DNA of 64,000 bases from positions 372,001 to 436,000 of the forward strand of contig JANSYM010000001.1 of assembly GCA_024742355.1 (NCBI GenBank). Direction: 5' to 3'. This stretch comes from Hyphomonadaceae bacterium (lineage in GTDB: Bacteria; Pseudomonadota; Alphaproteobacteria; Caulobacterales; Hyphomonadaceae). Shown one piece after another: positions 1 through 7,096 of this stretch. Numbering within the stretch: position 1 is the stretch's first letter; every line of letters starts with the position of its first letter. The translations under genes and the position numbers were made by a program. The notes below the pieces were generated by a model. The model searched no databases and had not been told where the DNA came from. It saw nothing but the letters and a program-made list of their open reading frames with translations.

Positions 1-248
1 AGGCCGCGCAAGGCGCTGAAACTGACGCGGTATATGATCGATCGGCCCTGGCGTTCTGAATGGATCAAACCGGCCTGGCTGAGTACATTCAGATGCTGGG
101 ACATGAGATTGTGGCGAATGCCGAGATGGCGCGCGAGGTCTCCGGCAGCGACACCGTCGGAACCGGCTTTGACCAGCAGGACCAGCGTGTCCAGACGGGT
201 TTCCTGGGACAAGGCGGCGAAGGCGGAGAGGGCGTTTGTTTTGTTCAT
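1..248 (-). CDS. ArsR-family transcriptional regulator, N-terminal part (runs off left edge)
   Basis: Reading the minus strand from the ATG at 248 gives an open frame to the window edge (82 codons). It starts MNKTNALSAFAALSQETR and continues through a winged-helix region with LARHLGIRHNLMSQHLNVL as the helix-turn-helix and a wing ending SIIYRVSF. This layout (A-L-S-x-x-T-R-L, then HTH, then wing) is that of small ArsR/SmtB repressors, which bind DNA as dimers and release it on metal or other ligand binding. The sensing residues are not visible because the C-terminus is outside the window. No clear Shine-Dalgarno precedes the ATG, so the transcript may be nearly leaderless. A perfect inverted repeat lies 25 bp upstream and is its likely autoregulatory operator. 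Confidence 0.82.
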   Translation of the reverse strand, partial: MNKTNALSAFAALSQETRLDTLVLLVKAGSDGVAAGDLARHLGIRHNLMSQHLNVLSQAGLIHSERQGRSIIYRVSFSALRG

Positions 249-272
249 GCACACCGAGATAGGGACGAAATT

Positions 273-308
273 TATTATGTCAATGATTCGTGATATATTG
301 ACATAATA
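273..308. promoter_or_regulatory. 12-bp palindromic operator with overlapping -35 hexamers
   Basis: The arms TATTATGTCAAT (273-284) and ATTGACATAATA (297-308) are perfect inverted copies separated by 12 bp. Each arm carries TTGACA in outward orientation, a consensus -35. On the minus strand a -10-like TATCTC sits 16 bp further on, just ahead of the ArsR start at 248. Long AT-rich palindromes over the promoter are usual for ArsR repressors, so autoregulation is the simplest reading. Whether a divergent transcript starts here is open. Confidence 0.65.
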
Positions 309-390
309 GTTTGACCACCGCCTTGCCTTCGCCAAATTCGCTGCGTATAGCCGCTCTCTCTGCCAACCTGATCAACAAGAGGAGGGGTGC

Positions 391-438
391 ATGCAGACCA
401 GATACGTCAACTCAAACCACCCCGTTTCTAACTCTTAG
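391..438 (+). CDS. possible 15-residue leader peptide
   Basis: A strong Shine-Dalgarno (AGAGGAGGGG) lies directly upstream of ATG at 391, which opens a 15-codon frame (MQTRYVNSNHPVSNS) ending in TAG at 438. It is the only ribosome-binding signal in the 300-bp gap between the ArsR operator and the next gene. It could be a leader peptide or chance. No similarity is recognised. Confidence 0.2.
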   Translation: MQTRYVNSNHPVSNS

Positions 439-555
439 GATCAGGACCTTTTCCAATGGGCCAATCAATAGCGGGCTGCGCCAGCAGTCCATCATGCGCG
501 CGTCTGCGCGCCCCATTTGTTTCAATTCAGCCGGAAAGGCTGGCAGGAGAATCTC

Positions 556-1308
556 ATGCGTGAGGATATGTTCAAAGTCATTGTCGAGCGTCCACGCTGG
601 GGCAGTCGGCATGCGCCGAAGGCCAAGCTGCGCAATGACAAAGTTCCAGGCCGCAAGCGCGCCACTGGCCGTCGCCAGGCGCTTGAACAGCACGGCTATA
701 CCAAATGCCTGAATGAGAATCTGGCGCCGCTCAAGCGCTATCTCATGAAGCAGGTCGGCCGTCCCTGGGACAAAGTTTATAGCGAGATCAGCGAGCACCT
801 CGATACGGGCAGCACGGTGAAGCAGCACGTGCGCGATCACCTGACCGATTTCATTCTGATCAATGTCTCGGTCGATCGCGATGGCGGCTTCATGGCAACT
901 CGTCACTGGGGCGGGCCACAACCGCCGCATCTGTGGTGGGCGAAGCTCTATGTCGATCCCAATGATGGCCTCATCAAGCGGACCGACAAATTGTGCCGAA
1001 AGCTCGGCGTGAAGGATTATCGCGGCAAGCTCCGCGACGATCGCAAACGCCGCGCGCAAGGCTGGCGCTTCGATCACAATCTGCGGGTCCTGACCGACAC
1101 GCGTGTTCTGGTGAAGCTGAAAGGCTGCTGGTTTCAGATCGACACTGATGAGGCACCAACCGACAAGTTCGGGCGTGCCCTCTATGGCCGCGATCTTGTC
1201 GAAGCGCTGGCCAAAGGAAGCTCAGACGACGGCGTCGCCTGGCGCATCATCGCCAAGCATCAGCTGAACAAGAAAGAGCTAAAAGCACACAAGCTCAGCA
1301 ATGATTGA
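556..1308 (+). CDS. conserved hypothetical protein, about 250 aa
   Basis: The ATG at 556 is preceded by CAGGAGA at good spacing; an upstream TTG at 517 is less likely. The product begins MREDMFKVIVERPRWG and has many basic residues, an early segment rich in R/K (ATGRRQALEQHGYTKCLNEN), then LKRYLMKQVGRPWDKVYSEISEHLD. Proteins with this opening and the PWDKV-SEI-EH segment occur as uncharacterised single-domain proteins in diverse bacteria (from memory; no search run). No catalytic motif, signal peptide or membrane segment is evident, so no function is assigned. The gene stands alone and ends in a strong intrinsic terminator. Confidence 0.75.
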   Translation: MREDMFKVIVERPRWGSRHAPKAKLRNDKVPGRKRATGRRQALEQHGYTKCLNENLAPLKRYLMKQVGRPWDKVYSEISEHLDTGSTVKQHVRDHLTDFILINVSVDRDGGFMATRHWGGPQPPHLWWAKLYVDPNDGLIKRTDKLCRKLGVKDYRGKLRDDRKRRAQGWRFDHNLRVLTDTRVLVKLKGCWFQIDTDEAPTDKFGRALYGRDLVEALAKGSSDDGVAWRIIAKHQLNKKELKAHKLSND

Positions 1309-1310
1309 GG

Positions 1311-1345
1311 GAGAGAGGCTTCGAGCAATCGGAGCCTCTTTTCTT
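1311..1345 (+). terminator. intrinsic terminator
   Basis: AGAGGCT (1314-1320) pairs with AGCCTCT (1333-1339), extended outward by wobble pairs, followed by TTTTCTTTC. It lies immediately after the stop codon of the preceding gene. Confidence 0.85.
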
Positions 1346-1410
1346 TCGCGCCAATGTTCGCTGAGGGTCATTGGCAGACATTGCGCGGCGACCGCGCGCT
1401 CGTCGACGCT

Positions 1411-1531
1411 CTGCCCAGCCCGGTCTGGGCAGTCCATCACCCGAGCGCACTGTGAAGACCGGGAGCGAAAACATCTCTCCCGGTCCTCGCGGCAAGATCC
1501 CGTGCTGGACCCCACGGAAAATTCCGTGGGG
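1411..1531. repeat. cluster of three perfect hairpins in intergenic DNA
   Basis: Three perfect stem-loops follow each other: CTGCCCAG/CTGGGCAG (1411-1418, 1425-1432), GACCGGGAG/CTCCCGGTC (1457-1465, 1477-1485) and CCCCACGGAA/TTCCGTGGGG (1510-1519, 1522-1531). None has a U-tract, so they do not look like intrinsic terminators. They sit in a 630-bp gap without a credible gene and may form a structured RNA or a repeat element. Confidence 0.5.
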
Positions 1532-1590
1532 AGCGCTTGGAGGAAAATGCGGATCTGCGTTTGCACATAGAGATCAGTTCCCTAATAGGC

Positions 1591-1695
1591 CCTCATCCTG
1601 AGCGAAGTCGAAGGATGAAGGGCCGTGCTTCCTGAAAGCCCGCCTCGTCCTTCGACCCCCGATCGCGTCGAGGGCAGGCTTCGCTCAGGATGAGG
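1591..1695. repeat. palindromic dispersed repeat (CCTCATCCTGAGCGAAG type)
   Basis: The element is bounded by a perfect 17-bp inverted repeat (1591-1607 and 1679-1695) and contains a nested 9-bp inverted repeat, GTCGAAGGA/TCCTTCGAC (1607-1615, 1648-1656). Sequences of this kind are frequent intergenic repeats in alphaproteobacterial genomes (from memory). It has no coding capacity. Confidence 0.6.
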
Positions 1696-1710
1696 CTCAA
1701 AGAGTTAACC

Positions 1711-1790
1711 GCTCATCCCGGGCTTGACCCGGGACCTCCGGCAACGCTTCCGGTCTCTATCGCACGAGATCCCGGATCAAGTCCGGGACA
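1711..1790. repeat. CCCGG-rich dispersed palindromic repeat
   Basis: Two related palindromic cores are present, CCCGGGCTTGACCCGGG near 1718-1733 and CCCGGATCAAGTCCGGG near 1771-1787, separated by about 40 bp. The TCATCCCGG..TTGA..CCGGGA pattern is a common intergenic repeat in alphaproteobacteria. With the preceding element it fills the space up to the ABC-F gene; nothing else is seen there. Confidence 0.55.
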
Positions 1791-1938
1791 GTCGGGGTGG
1801 CGTGCATGCCCACTCCTCCACCGAAAGCCGTCATCACAAACTCCGTCCTCTAACCCCGTGTGCGTCAGGCGGTTTCCAATCCCGATCCTTCATTGCCCCA
1901 TTGTGTTTGCCCGTTGAGGCGCTACACCCCGGGCGATC

Positions 1939-3867
1939 ATGCTGACCATTTCAAACCTCGACTATCGCGTAGAAGCCCGGCCGCTTTTTGAGGGGGCGTC
2001 AGCGACCATCTCCAAGGGCTGGAAAGTCGGTCTGGTGGGCCGGAACGGCACGGGTAAATCGACTCTGCTGAGACTGATCAGAGAGGATGTTGAAAACCCG
2101 AGCGGCGACAGTTCCATTCGTTTGGGCACCGGGGCGCGGCTGGGTTGGGTGGCACAAGAGGTTGCTCCAGGAGAGGAGACAATCCTGGATATCGTCCTTG
2201 CCTGCGATGAAGAGCGCGCGGCGCTGATGGCGGAAGCTGATATCGCAACCGACCCGAACCGGATTGCCGACATTCACACCCGCTTGATCGATATTGATGC
2301 CTGGTCGGCCGAGGCGCGCGCGGCGGAAGTTCTGATGGGCCTGGGATTCAAGCATGACGATCTGGCGCGCCAGACAAGGGAATTCTCCGGCGGCTGGCGG
2401 ATGCGGGCGGCGATTGCCGGTGTCCTGTTTTCACAGCCTGACCTTTTGCTCCTCGACGAACCGACCAACTATCTCGATCTTGAGGGGGCGGCCTGGCTCG
2501 AGACCTATATCAAGCGCTACCCCCACACGGTGATCATTGTTTCGCACGACCGGGAACTGCTCAACCGATGTGTCACGCACACGATGGCTCTGGAACATAG
2601 ACAGCTTTCCATTTGTCCCGGCGGATATGATGACTGGTTAAAATTGCGCGCCGCCAAAGCCGCGCAATTGGAAAGCCAGCGCGCCAAACAGGAAGCCGAC
2701 CGCGCGCATCTGCAGGCCTTCGTTGACCGGTTCCGCGCCAAAGCCTCAAAAGCGCGTCAGGCGCAGTCGCGCGTCAAGATGCTCGAGCGGATGCAGGACA
2801 TCACCGTACCGATCAGCGAACGCACGACGCCCTTCTCATTTACAACCCCGGAGGGCCGGTTGGCGCCGCCCATGCTGGAATTGCAAGAGGCGACTCTGGG
2901 CTATGGCGATGACGCGATCATTCTGGATCACGTGAATTTGCGTCTCGATCCGGATGACCGAATTGCGATTGTCGGCACCAATGGCCAGGGCAAGACGACA
3001 CTGGTCAAATCGATTGCCGAACGCCTGCCCCTGATGGCCGGCAAGCGCGTCGTCCCCAAGGCCGTCACCATTGGCTATTTCTCGCAAGACCAAATGGATG
3101 AGCTGACCCTTGGCGAGACGGTTCTGGACCATGTCCGACGGGCTTTGCCGCTTGATACCAGCATTGCCCGCCAACGCGCGATCGCCGCCAGCATGGGCTT
3201 CTCCCACGAGAAAGTCGAAACCAAGGTCGACAAGCTTTCGGGCGGGGAAAAAGTGCGGCTCCTGCTCGGCCTGATGGCGATCGAACAGCCGCACGTCCTG
3301 ATCCTGGATGAGCCGACCTCCCATCTCGACATCGACAGCCGTGAAGCGCTGATCTACGCGCTGAACGATTTTCAGGGCGCGGTTTTGCTGATCACGCACG
3401 ATGTGTATCTCGCAGAGGCCACGGCCGATCAGTTGTGGCTGGTCAAGGATGGCAGGGCGACCCGCTATGATGGCGATTTGCAGGACTATCGTGCCCTGGT
3501 GCTGCGCGCTGATCGCGATGAAGGCGAGGCAAAAACCGGGAACAACAAATCCAAAAAGCCTGCGATAGCGGCATCAACGGCGCCCAGAACCGGAACCGAC
3601 AAAGCCGAAAATCGACGCCGAAACTCAGAAGCCCGCAAGGCGGCGCAGCCGTTTAAAGACAAGGCAAAACAGGCCGAGCGGAAGATGGCGCAAGCCTCAA
3701 AGCGTATCGAAGCCATAGATCGCGATCTTGCGACACCAGGCTTATCCTCGGAATCCTTGCAAGACCTGATGCGCGACCGCGCCGCCCTGGCCAGCGACCT
3801 GGAACAGGCCGAGATCGCGTGGCTTGAAGCGACAGAAGCCTATGAGGACATGGTCACCGGATCATGA
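1939..3867 (+). CDS. ABC-F family ATPase
   Basis: The 642-residue product carries two ABC cassettes and no membrane segment. Cassette 1 has Walker A GRNGTGKST (about residues 34-42), the signature FSGGWRMR and Walker B LLLLDEPTNYLD. Cassette 2 has GTNGQGKTT, LSGGEKVR and VLILDEPTSHLD. A charged linker between them (rich in K/R/Q, about 230-290) corresponds to the P-site tRNA interaction motif of ABC-F proteins. The last 100 residues form a K/R/E/A-rich region predicted as a C-terminal coiled coil, as in Uup and YheS types. These soluble ATPases act on ribosomes, in translation regulation or rescue, or in rRNA/DNA-linked roles for Uup. Which subgroup this is cannot be settled by eye. The gene is monocistronic. 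Confidence 0.9.
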   Translation: MLTISNLDYRVEARPLFEGASATISKGWKVGLVGRNGTGKSTLLRLIREDVENPSGDSSIRLGTGARLGWVAQEVAPGEETILDIVLACDEERAALMAEADIATDPNRIADIHTRLIDIDAWSAEARAAEVLMGLGFKHDDLARQTREFSGGWRMRAAIAGVLFSQPDLLLLDEPTNYLDLEGAAWLETYIKRYPHTVIIVSHDRELLNRCVTHTMALEHRQLSICPGGYDDWLKLRAAKAAQLESQRAKQEADRAHLQAFVDRFRAKASKARQAQSRVKMLERMQDITVPISERTTPFSFTTPEGRLAPPMLELQEATLGYGDDAIILDHVNLRLDPDDRIAIVGTNGQGKTTLVKSIAERLPLMAGKRVVPKAVTIGYFSQDQMDELTLGETVLDHVRRALPLDTSIARQRAIAASMGFSHEKVETKVDKLSGGEKVRLLLGLMAIEQPHVLILDEPTSHLDIDSREALIYALNDFQGAVLLITHDVYLAEATADQLWLVKDGRATRYDGDLQDYRALVLRADRDEGEAKTGNNKSKKPAIAASTAPRTGTDKAENRRRNSEARKAAQPFKDKAKQAERKMAQASKRIEAIDRDLATPGLSSESLQDLMRDRAALASDLEQAEIAWLEATEAYEDMVTGS

Positions 3868-4168
3868 TGACAGGGCGCGGCGAGGAGTTGGTCGCGCTCA
3901 ATACCGGCTTTGAGGCTGGGAGGGGACGTCCGGATTGGGTCAGAAGGATACATTAGCCGAGTGGCTGACTTGGGGCGAATTTAAGCCGCTGTCGCGGACG
4001 AGCCTAACCTTCATTTCGCTGAGCAGGAGCGATGCTTAGAGTGTTCTTTGGAGTGATTTTAAGACTCGCGCGAGCGCGATAAGAGTGAAACACTCATACC
4101 GTACTCGCCGAATGAAACTCTGGTCGCACGCTCAGTCGGCTTTATCGTTCGCACTATGCGTCCATCAT
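3868..4168. other. intergenic gap, nothing recognised
   Basis: This 300-bp gap between two converging genes holds no credible ORF, no strong terminator and no repeat that I can identify. A GCCGAGTGGCTGA string near 3957-3969 recalls a tRNA D-arm but no cloverleaf can be folded around it. Confidence 0.5.
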
Positions 4169-6199
4169 TTAGTTCACGCGTGACAGGCTGTAGGTTTGCG
4201 AGCCGTCGGCGGAAATCCACTGCCCCGCCGATGGAGTCGTTACGACAATGCGCTGGCCTGTGCTGGCCATGTACTCACCTGACCTTGATAGATTATAGGT
4301 CGTTCGGTCCGCTGAGTTTGCGCGTTGGACGACGATCGCATTTGACTGAACTTCGACGACTTTCAGGTAAAACTTGTTGCCCTGAACCTCAAACATCCAA
4401 AGGCTGTTTGCCAGACCATCCGTCGTCGCCGCGCTCGAACTCGCGCGAACGGCGCGGGTGCTTCTGGAGCCCGTGCTCGACGTGCTTGCGCTCGAGGATT
4501 GGTAGCCATCGCACATGCCTTCATAATAAATGCGCTGTCCGTCTATAACGTCACCATCATCATTAACCGAGGTGGCCCAGACATACTCTCTACCCTCGCA
4601 TGGGTGCTCAAGATCAGCGTAATCTGGAACGCCTGAACTCGTGAATCCAAACTCTGGGCGCGTGTCCTTGTCCCAATACGTCACCCAAGCCTCGCGTTGT
4701 GGAATATTGTAGGCCCACGCGGTGACGCCATACTCTGAGAGGTCTCCGTCCGGATCTCGCAATTTCTGATAGACATTAAACAACCAGCTTGAGACTGATG
4801 ACCGTGACTCTTCCAAACCTGGGACGGGTAGAACACCTGTGCCAAGCTGTTCGGTCGCTCTCCCTCCAGCCCACATCGTCATGCCTTCTATCGCCAACGC
4901 AACCAAAGCGTTTTCGACGGCCCATGTCGCACGGTTCATTTTTTCTTCCCAGAACAGCACCTGAAAGTGTTGACGCGAGCAACTATCCGTTGCCGGATCG
5001 GCGAATATGACCGCAACAACATTGGAAGGGTCGGCAGTTGAGCCTTTGATTTGCGCATCAACGCTGCACTTACGCTCGCCGGAGATCTTAAATTCGTGCG
5101 TGGCTCCGGCAGGAATTTCAAACTCATCCATAATCCAGAGATCGCTGTTGCGCGTGTACCAATGGACCGTTGCATATACTTTGTTCGATGACTTGTTGGT
5201 CACGAAGAACGGATCTTCAAAACTTCCAACACGACGATAGCAGCGCTTGTTTTTGATGTTGTATTCGAAACCAGAATTACATACTTTTTGATCGCTCCGA
5301 GTTGCTTCGCACCCAATCTGGTTGTGGCCGCCACATGCGGTGCAATATTTTTCACCCGCTGAGTTTTTGCGCCAGTTGAATCCAGGGCGACAGTCAAAAC
5401 CGATGCCTTTCATGATCGGTTGACCTTCTCCACCGACTGCCCTGCAGATGCCTTCATCATTTTCTTGAGAATATGCCTCTGAACAGCTTTGACCGACGCG
5501 CATTTTTTCGCAGCTCACTTGACCGTTGGCTCCGCAGGGAACGCAGATGTCGTCGGCATCTGGAGCAAGATTAGCTTCATCGCAGCGAAATCCGATCCGT
5601 TTGGCTGGCCATGCTTCCTCGTTCTCGCCGCCCCAATTGCCGCAAGTGCCATCATATTTGTCCAGGCCATCATCGCACTGTTTGCCGGGGCGCGCCGCTT
5701 CGCAATAAATCTGATCCTGGCCTCCACACGCGGTGCATTTATTGTCGTCGCCAACATTGAAGCCGGGTTTGCAGTTAAACGGCCCACTGGAGTATTGCGC
5801 CTGTCCCTCACCGCCGCGTCCGCGGCATACGCCGCTCACAGCTTCCATGTAATTGTAGCATTGGGGGCCTCTTCTGGCTTTCTCGCAGGCAGGTTGGCCA
5901 TCTCGGTGGCCGCAGGTTTTACAGTTGCCCCGTCCATCTGGCGCGAGCCCTTTATCGCATCTGAAGCCAATTCGCTTGGCGGGCCAGGCCTTCTTGTTCT
6001 TTTTTCCCCAGTTGCGGCAGACCCCTTTGTATTTGGTCAAACTGCCACTGCACTGCGGTCCCTTTTTCCATGCCGCGCAGGCCTTTTCATTGGTTCCGCC
6101 ACATCCGGCGGATGCGGTGCCGTTGCCAATCCAGAATACCGCCAAACATAAGAAGGCGATTTTCAGTAGTGCTGAGATCTGCGTTGATATGCTGAACAT
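4169..6199 (-). CDS. secreted protein with tandem six-cysteine repeats
   Basis: The ATG at 6199 is preceded by GGGGAG at 8 bp; an upstream TTG at 6214 is less likely. A signal peptide of about 30 residues ends near TASA. Then come four complete units of about 60 residues and a partial fifth. Each has six cysteines, opens with CG and has landmarks such as GPQC, GVCR and GFRC. Units 1 and 3 share AWPAKRIGF and units 2 and 4 share GGEGQ, so a two-unit block was duplicated. The second half (about 330 residues) begins with a beta-rich stretch and includes a Ser/Thr-rich linker near residues 570-600 before a small C-terminal domain. The cysteines suggest a disulphide-stabilised extracytoplasmic protein, possibly binding a surface ligand. 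No enzyme motif is seen. Divergent from the response regulator gene, it carries a copy of the TGGGTA-N5-CCCCATA site 61 bp before its start. Confidence 0.8.
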   Translation of the reverse strand: MFSISTQISALLKIAFLCLAVFWIGNGTASAGCGGTNEKACAAWKKGPQCSGSLTKYKGVCRNWGKKNKKAWPAKRIGFRCDKGLAPDGRGNCKTCGHRDGQPACEKARRGPQCYNYMEAVSGVCRGRGGEGQAQYSSGPFNCKPGFNVGDDNKCTACGGQDQIYCEAARPGKQCDDGLDKYDGTCGNWGGENEEAWPAKRIGFRCDEANLAPDADDICVPCGANGQVSCEKMRVGQSCSEAYSQENDEGICRAVGGEGQPIMKGIGFDCRPGFNWRKNSAGEKYCTACGGHNQIGCEATRSDQKVCNSGFEYNIKNKRCYRRVGSFEDPFFVTNKSSNKVYATVHWYTRNSDLWIMDEFEIPAGATHEFKISGERKCSVDAQIKGSTADPSNVVAVIFADPATDSCSRQHFQVLFWEEKMNRATWAVENALVALAIEGMTMWAGGRATEQLGTGVLPVPGLEESRSSVSSWLFNVYQKLRDPDGDLSEYGVTAWAYNIPQREAWVTYWDKDTRPEFGFTSSGVPDYADLEHPCEGREYVWATSVNDDGDVIDGQRIYYEGMCDGYQSSSASTSSTGSRSTRAVRASSSAATTDGLANSLWMFEVQGNKFYLKVVEVQSNAIVVQRANSADRTTYNLSRSGEYMASTGQRIVVTTPSAGQWISADGSQTYSLSRVN

Positions 6200-6259
6200 G
6201 GAAAAGCTCCCCAAAAGCTAGAAATGCGAATTCAGCATCGCAGATCTCGCAAAAAACAG

Positions 6260-6277
6260 TATGGGGGCTGATACCCA
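6260..6277 (-). promoter_or_regulatory. TGGGTA-N5-CCCCATA site, copy 1
   Basis: On the minus strand this reads TGGGTATCAGCCCCCATA, with TGGG/CCCA half-sites of dyad symmetry. It lies 61 bp upstream of the cysteine-repeat gene, in the divergent region shared with the response regulator gene. Two further copies are at 7047 and 9118. Recurrence in front of three neighbouring genes suggests a binding site for the response regulator encoded here (inference). Confidence 0.55.
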
Positions 6278-6406
6278 TTTTCGGACCATAGCGGCGTACC
6301 TGGCATCTTTGAGTTGATTGGGCCGTCCGGAATCGCTTGTTTTTGTTTCCAAAATCCTGCCATAGTGGTGTCGAAACTCCGGGGAGGGAGGATCGCCATC
6401 AATCAA

Positions 6407-7036
6407 GTGATTCAAACAGCCGTTCTTGCCGACGATCATGCGATCGTTCGAGAAGGCGTGAAAAATGTACTGGCCGAGATCGGGCAGGTCACAGTCGCGG
6501 CGGAAGTCGCCGACGGGTTGAGCGCGATCAGTGCTGTAAAACAGCATCAACCGGGCTTACTCGTGTTGGATTCGGCAATGCCCCACGCGAAGGGGATCGA
6601 AGTGCTGGCAGAAGCCCGGCGCTGGAGCAAACAAACGTCGGTCGTTCTGCTGACCGGATTTACGTCCGCCGGCGTCCTCGCGAGCTGGCTCGACGCCGAA
6701 GTTGAAGGCATTCTGCTCAAATCGTGTTGCCCTAGTGAGATGAAGACCTGTTTCGAAACGGTGTTGCAAGGAGGGCGCTATTTCGCCCGGGACGCTCTCA
6801 AAATCTTGGAAGAAGCCACTGGCAAGACGGCGCTGACAAATCGAGAACGCGAAGTCCTGTCTTTGATCGCAATGGGGTATCAGAATTCAGGCATTGGCGA
6901 ACGCTTGAGCATTAGCCCGCGCACCGTTGAAAAGCATCGAGCAAGCCTGATGGAGAAAGTCGGCGTCAGCTCCTTGGCCGAGTTAATTGCATATGCATTG
7001 CGAGAAGGCCTGATCGCAGAACAAACACAACTGTGA
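6407..7036 (+). CDS. NarL/FixJ-family response regulator
   Basis: The product has an N-terminal receiver domain (acidic pair in LADDH, phospho-acceptor Asp55 in LVLDSAMP, conserved Lys in ILLKS) and a C-terminal LuxR-type helix-turn-helix (LTNREREVLSLIAMGY..ISPRTVEKHRASLMEKVGV). Phosphorylation by a sensor kinase would drive dimer binding to DNA; the kinase encoded immediately downstream is the obvious partner. The start is uncertain. GTG at 6407 puts ADDH at the usual distance from the N-terminus, but the strong GGGGAGGGAGG lies 15 bp away. An in-frame ATC at 6398 has ideal spacing, and in-frame GTG codons exist at 6365 and 6368. Confidence 0.88.
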   Translation: MIQTAVLADDHAIVREGVKNVLAEIGQVTVAAEVADGLSAISAVKQHQPGLLVLDSAMPHAKGIEVLAEARRWSKQTSVVLLTGFTSAGVLASWLDAEVEGILLKSCCPSEMKTCFETVLQGGRYFARDALKILEEATGKTALTNREREVLSLIAMGYQNSGIGERLSISPRTVEKHRASLMEKVGVSSLAELIAYALREGLIAEQTQL

Positions 7037-7046
7037 CCTCAGTGTT

Positions 7047-7064
7047 TGGGTAATGATCCCCATA
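7047..7064 (+). promoter_or_regulatory. TGGGTA-N5-CCCCATA site, copy 2
   Basis: TGGGTAATGATCCCCATA lies in the 60-bp gap between the response regulator and the histidine kinase, 33 bp before the kinase start. It shares all 13 fixed positions with copies 1 and 3. It could give the kinase gene its own regulated promoter. Confidence 0.55.
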
Positions 7065-7096
7065 GTCGCAGATCGTGAAAAGAGGCAAGTGAGCGT

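Noticed and set aside
3950-4040. tRNA-like string GCCGAGTGGCTGA
   Set aside because: It recalls a Ser/Leu tRNA D-arm, but no acceptor, anticodon or T-arm pairing can be built around it.
5489-6151. 220-residue plus-strand ORF opposite the cysteine-rich gene
   Set aside because: It is a shadow frame produced by the biased codons of the minus-strand gene, which has a signal peptide, a ribosome-binding site and a regular repeat structure.
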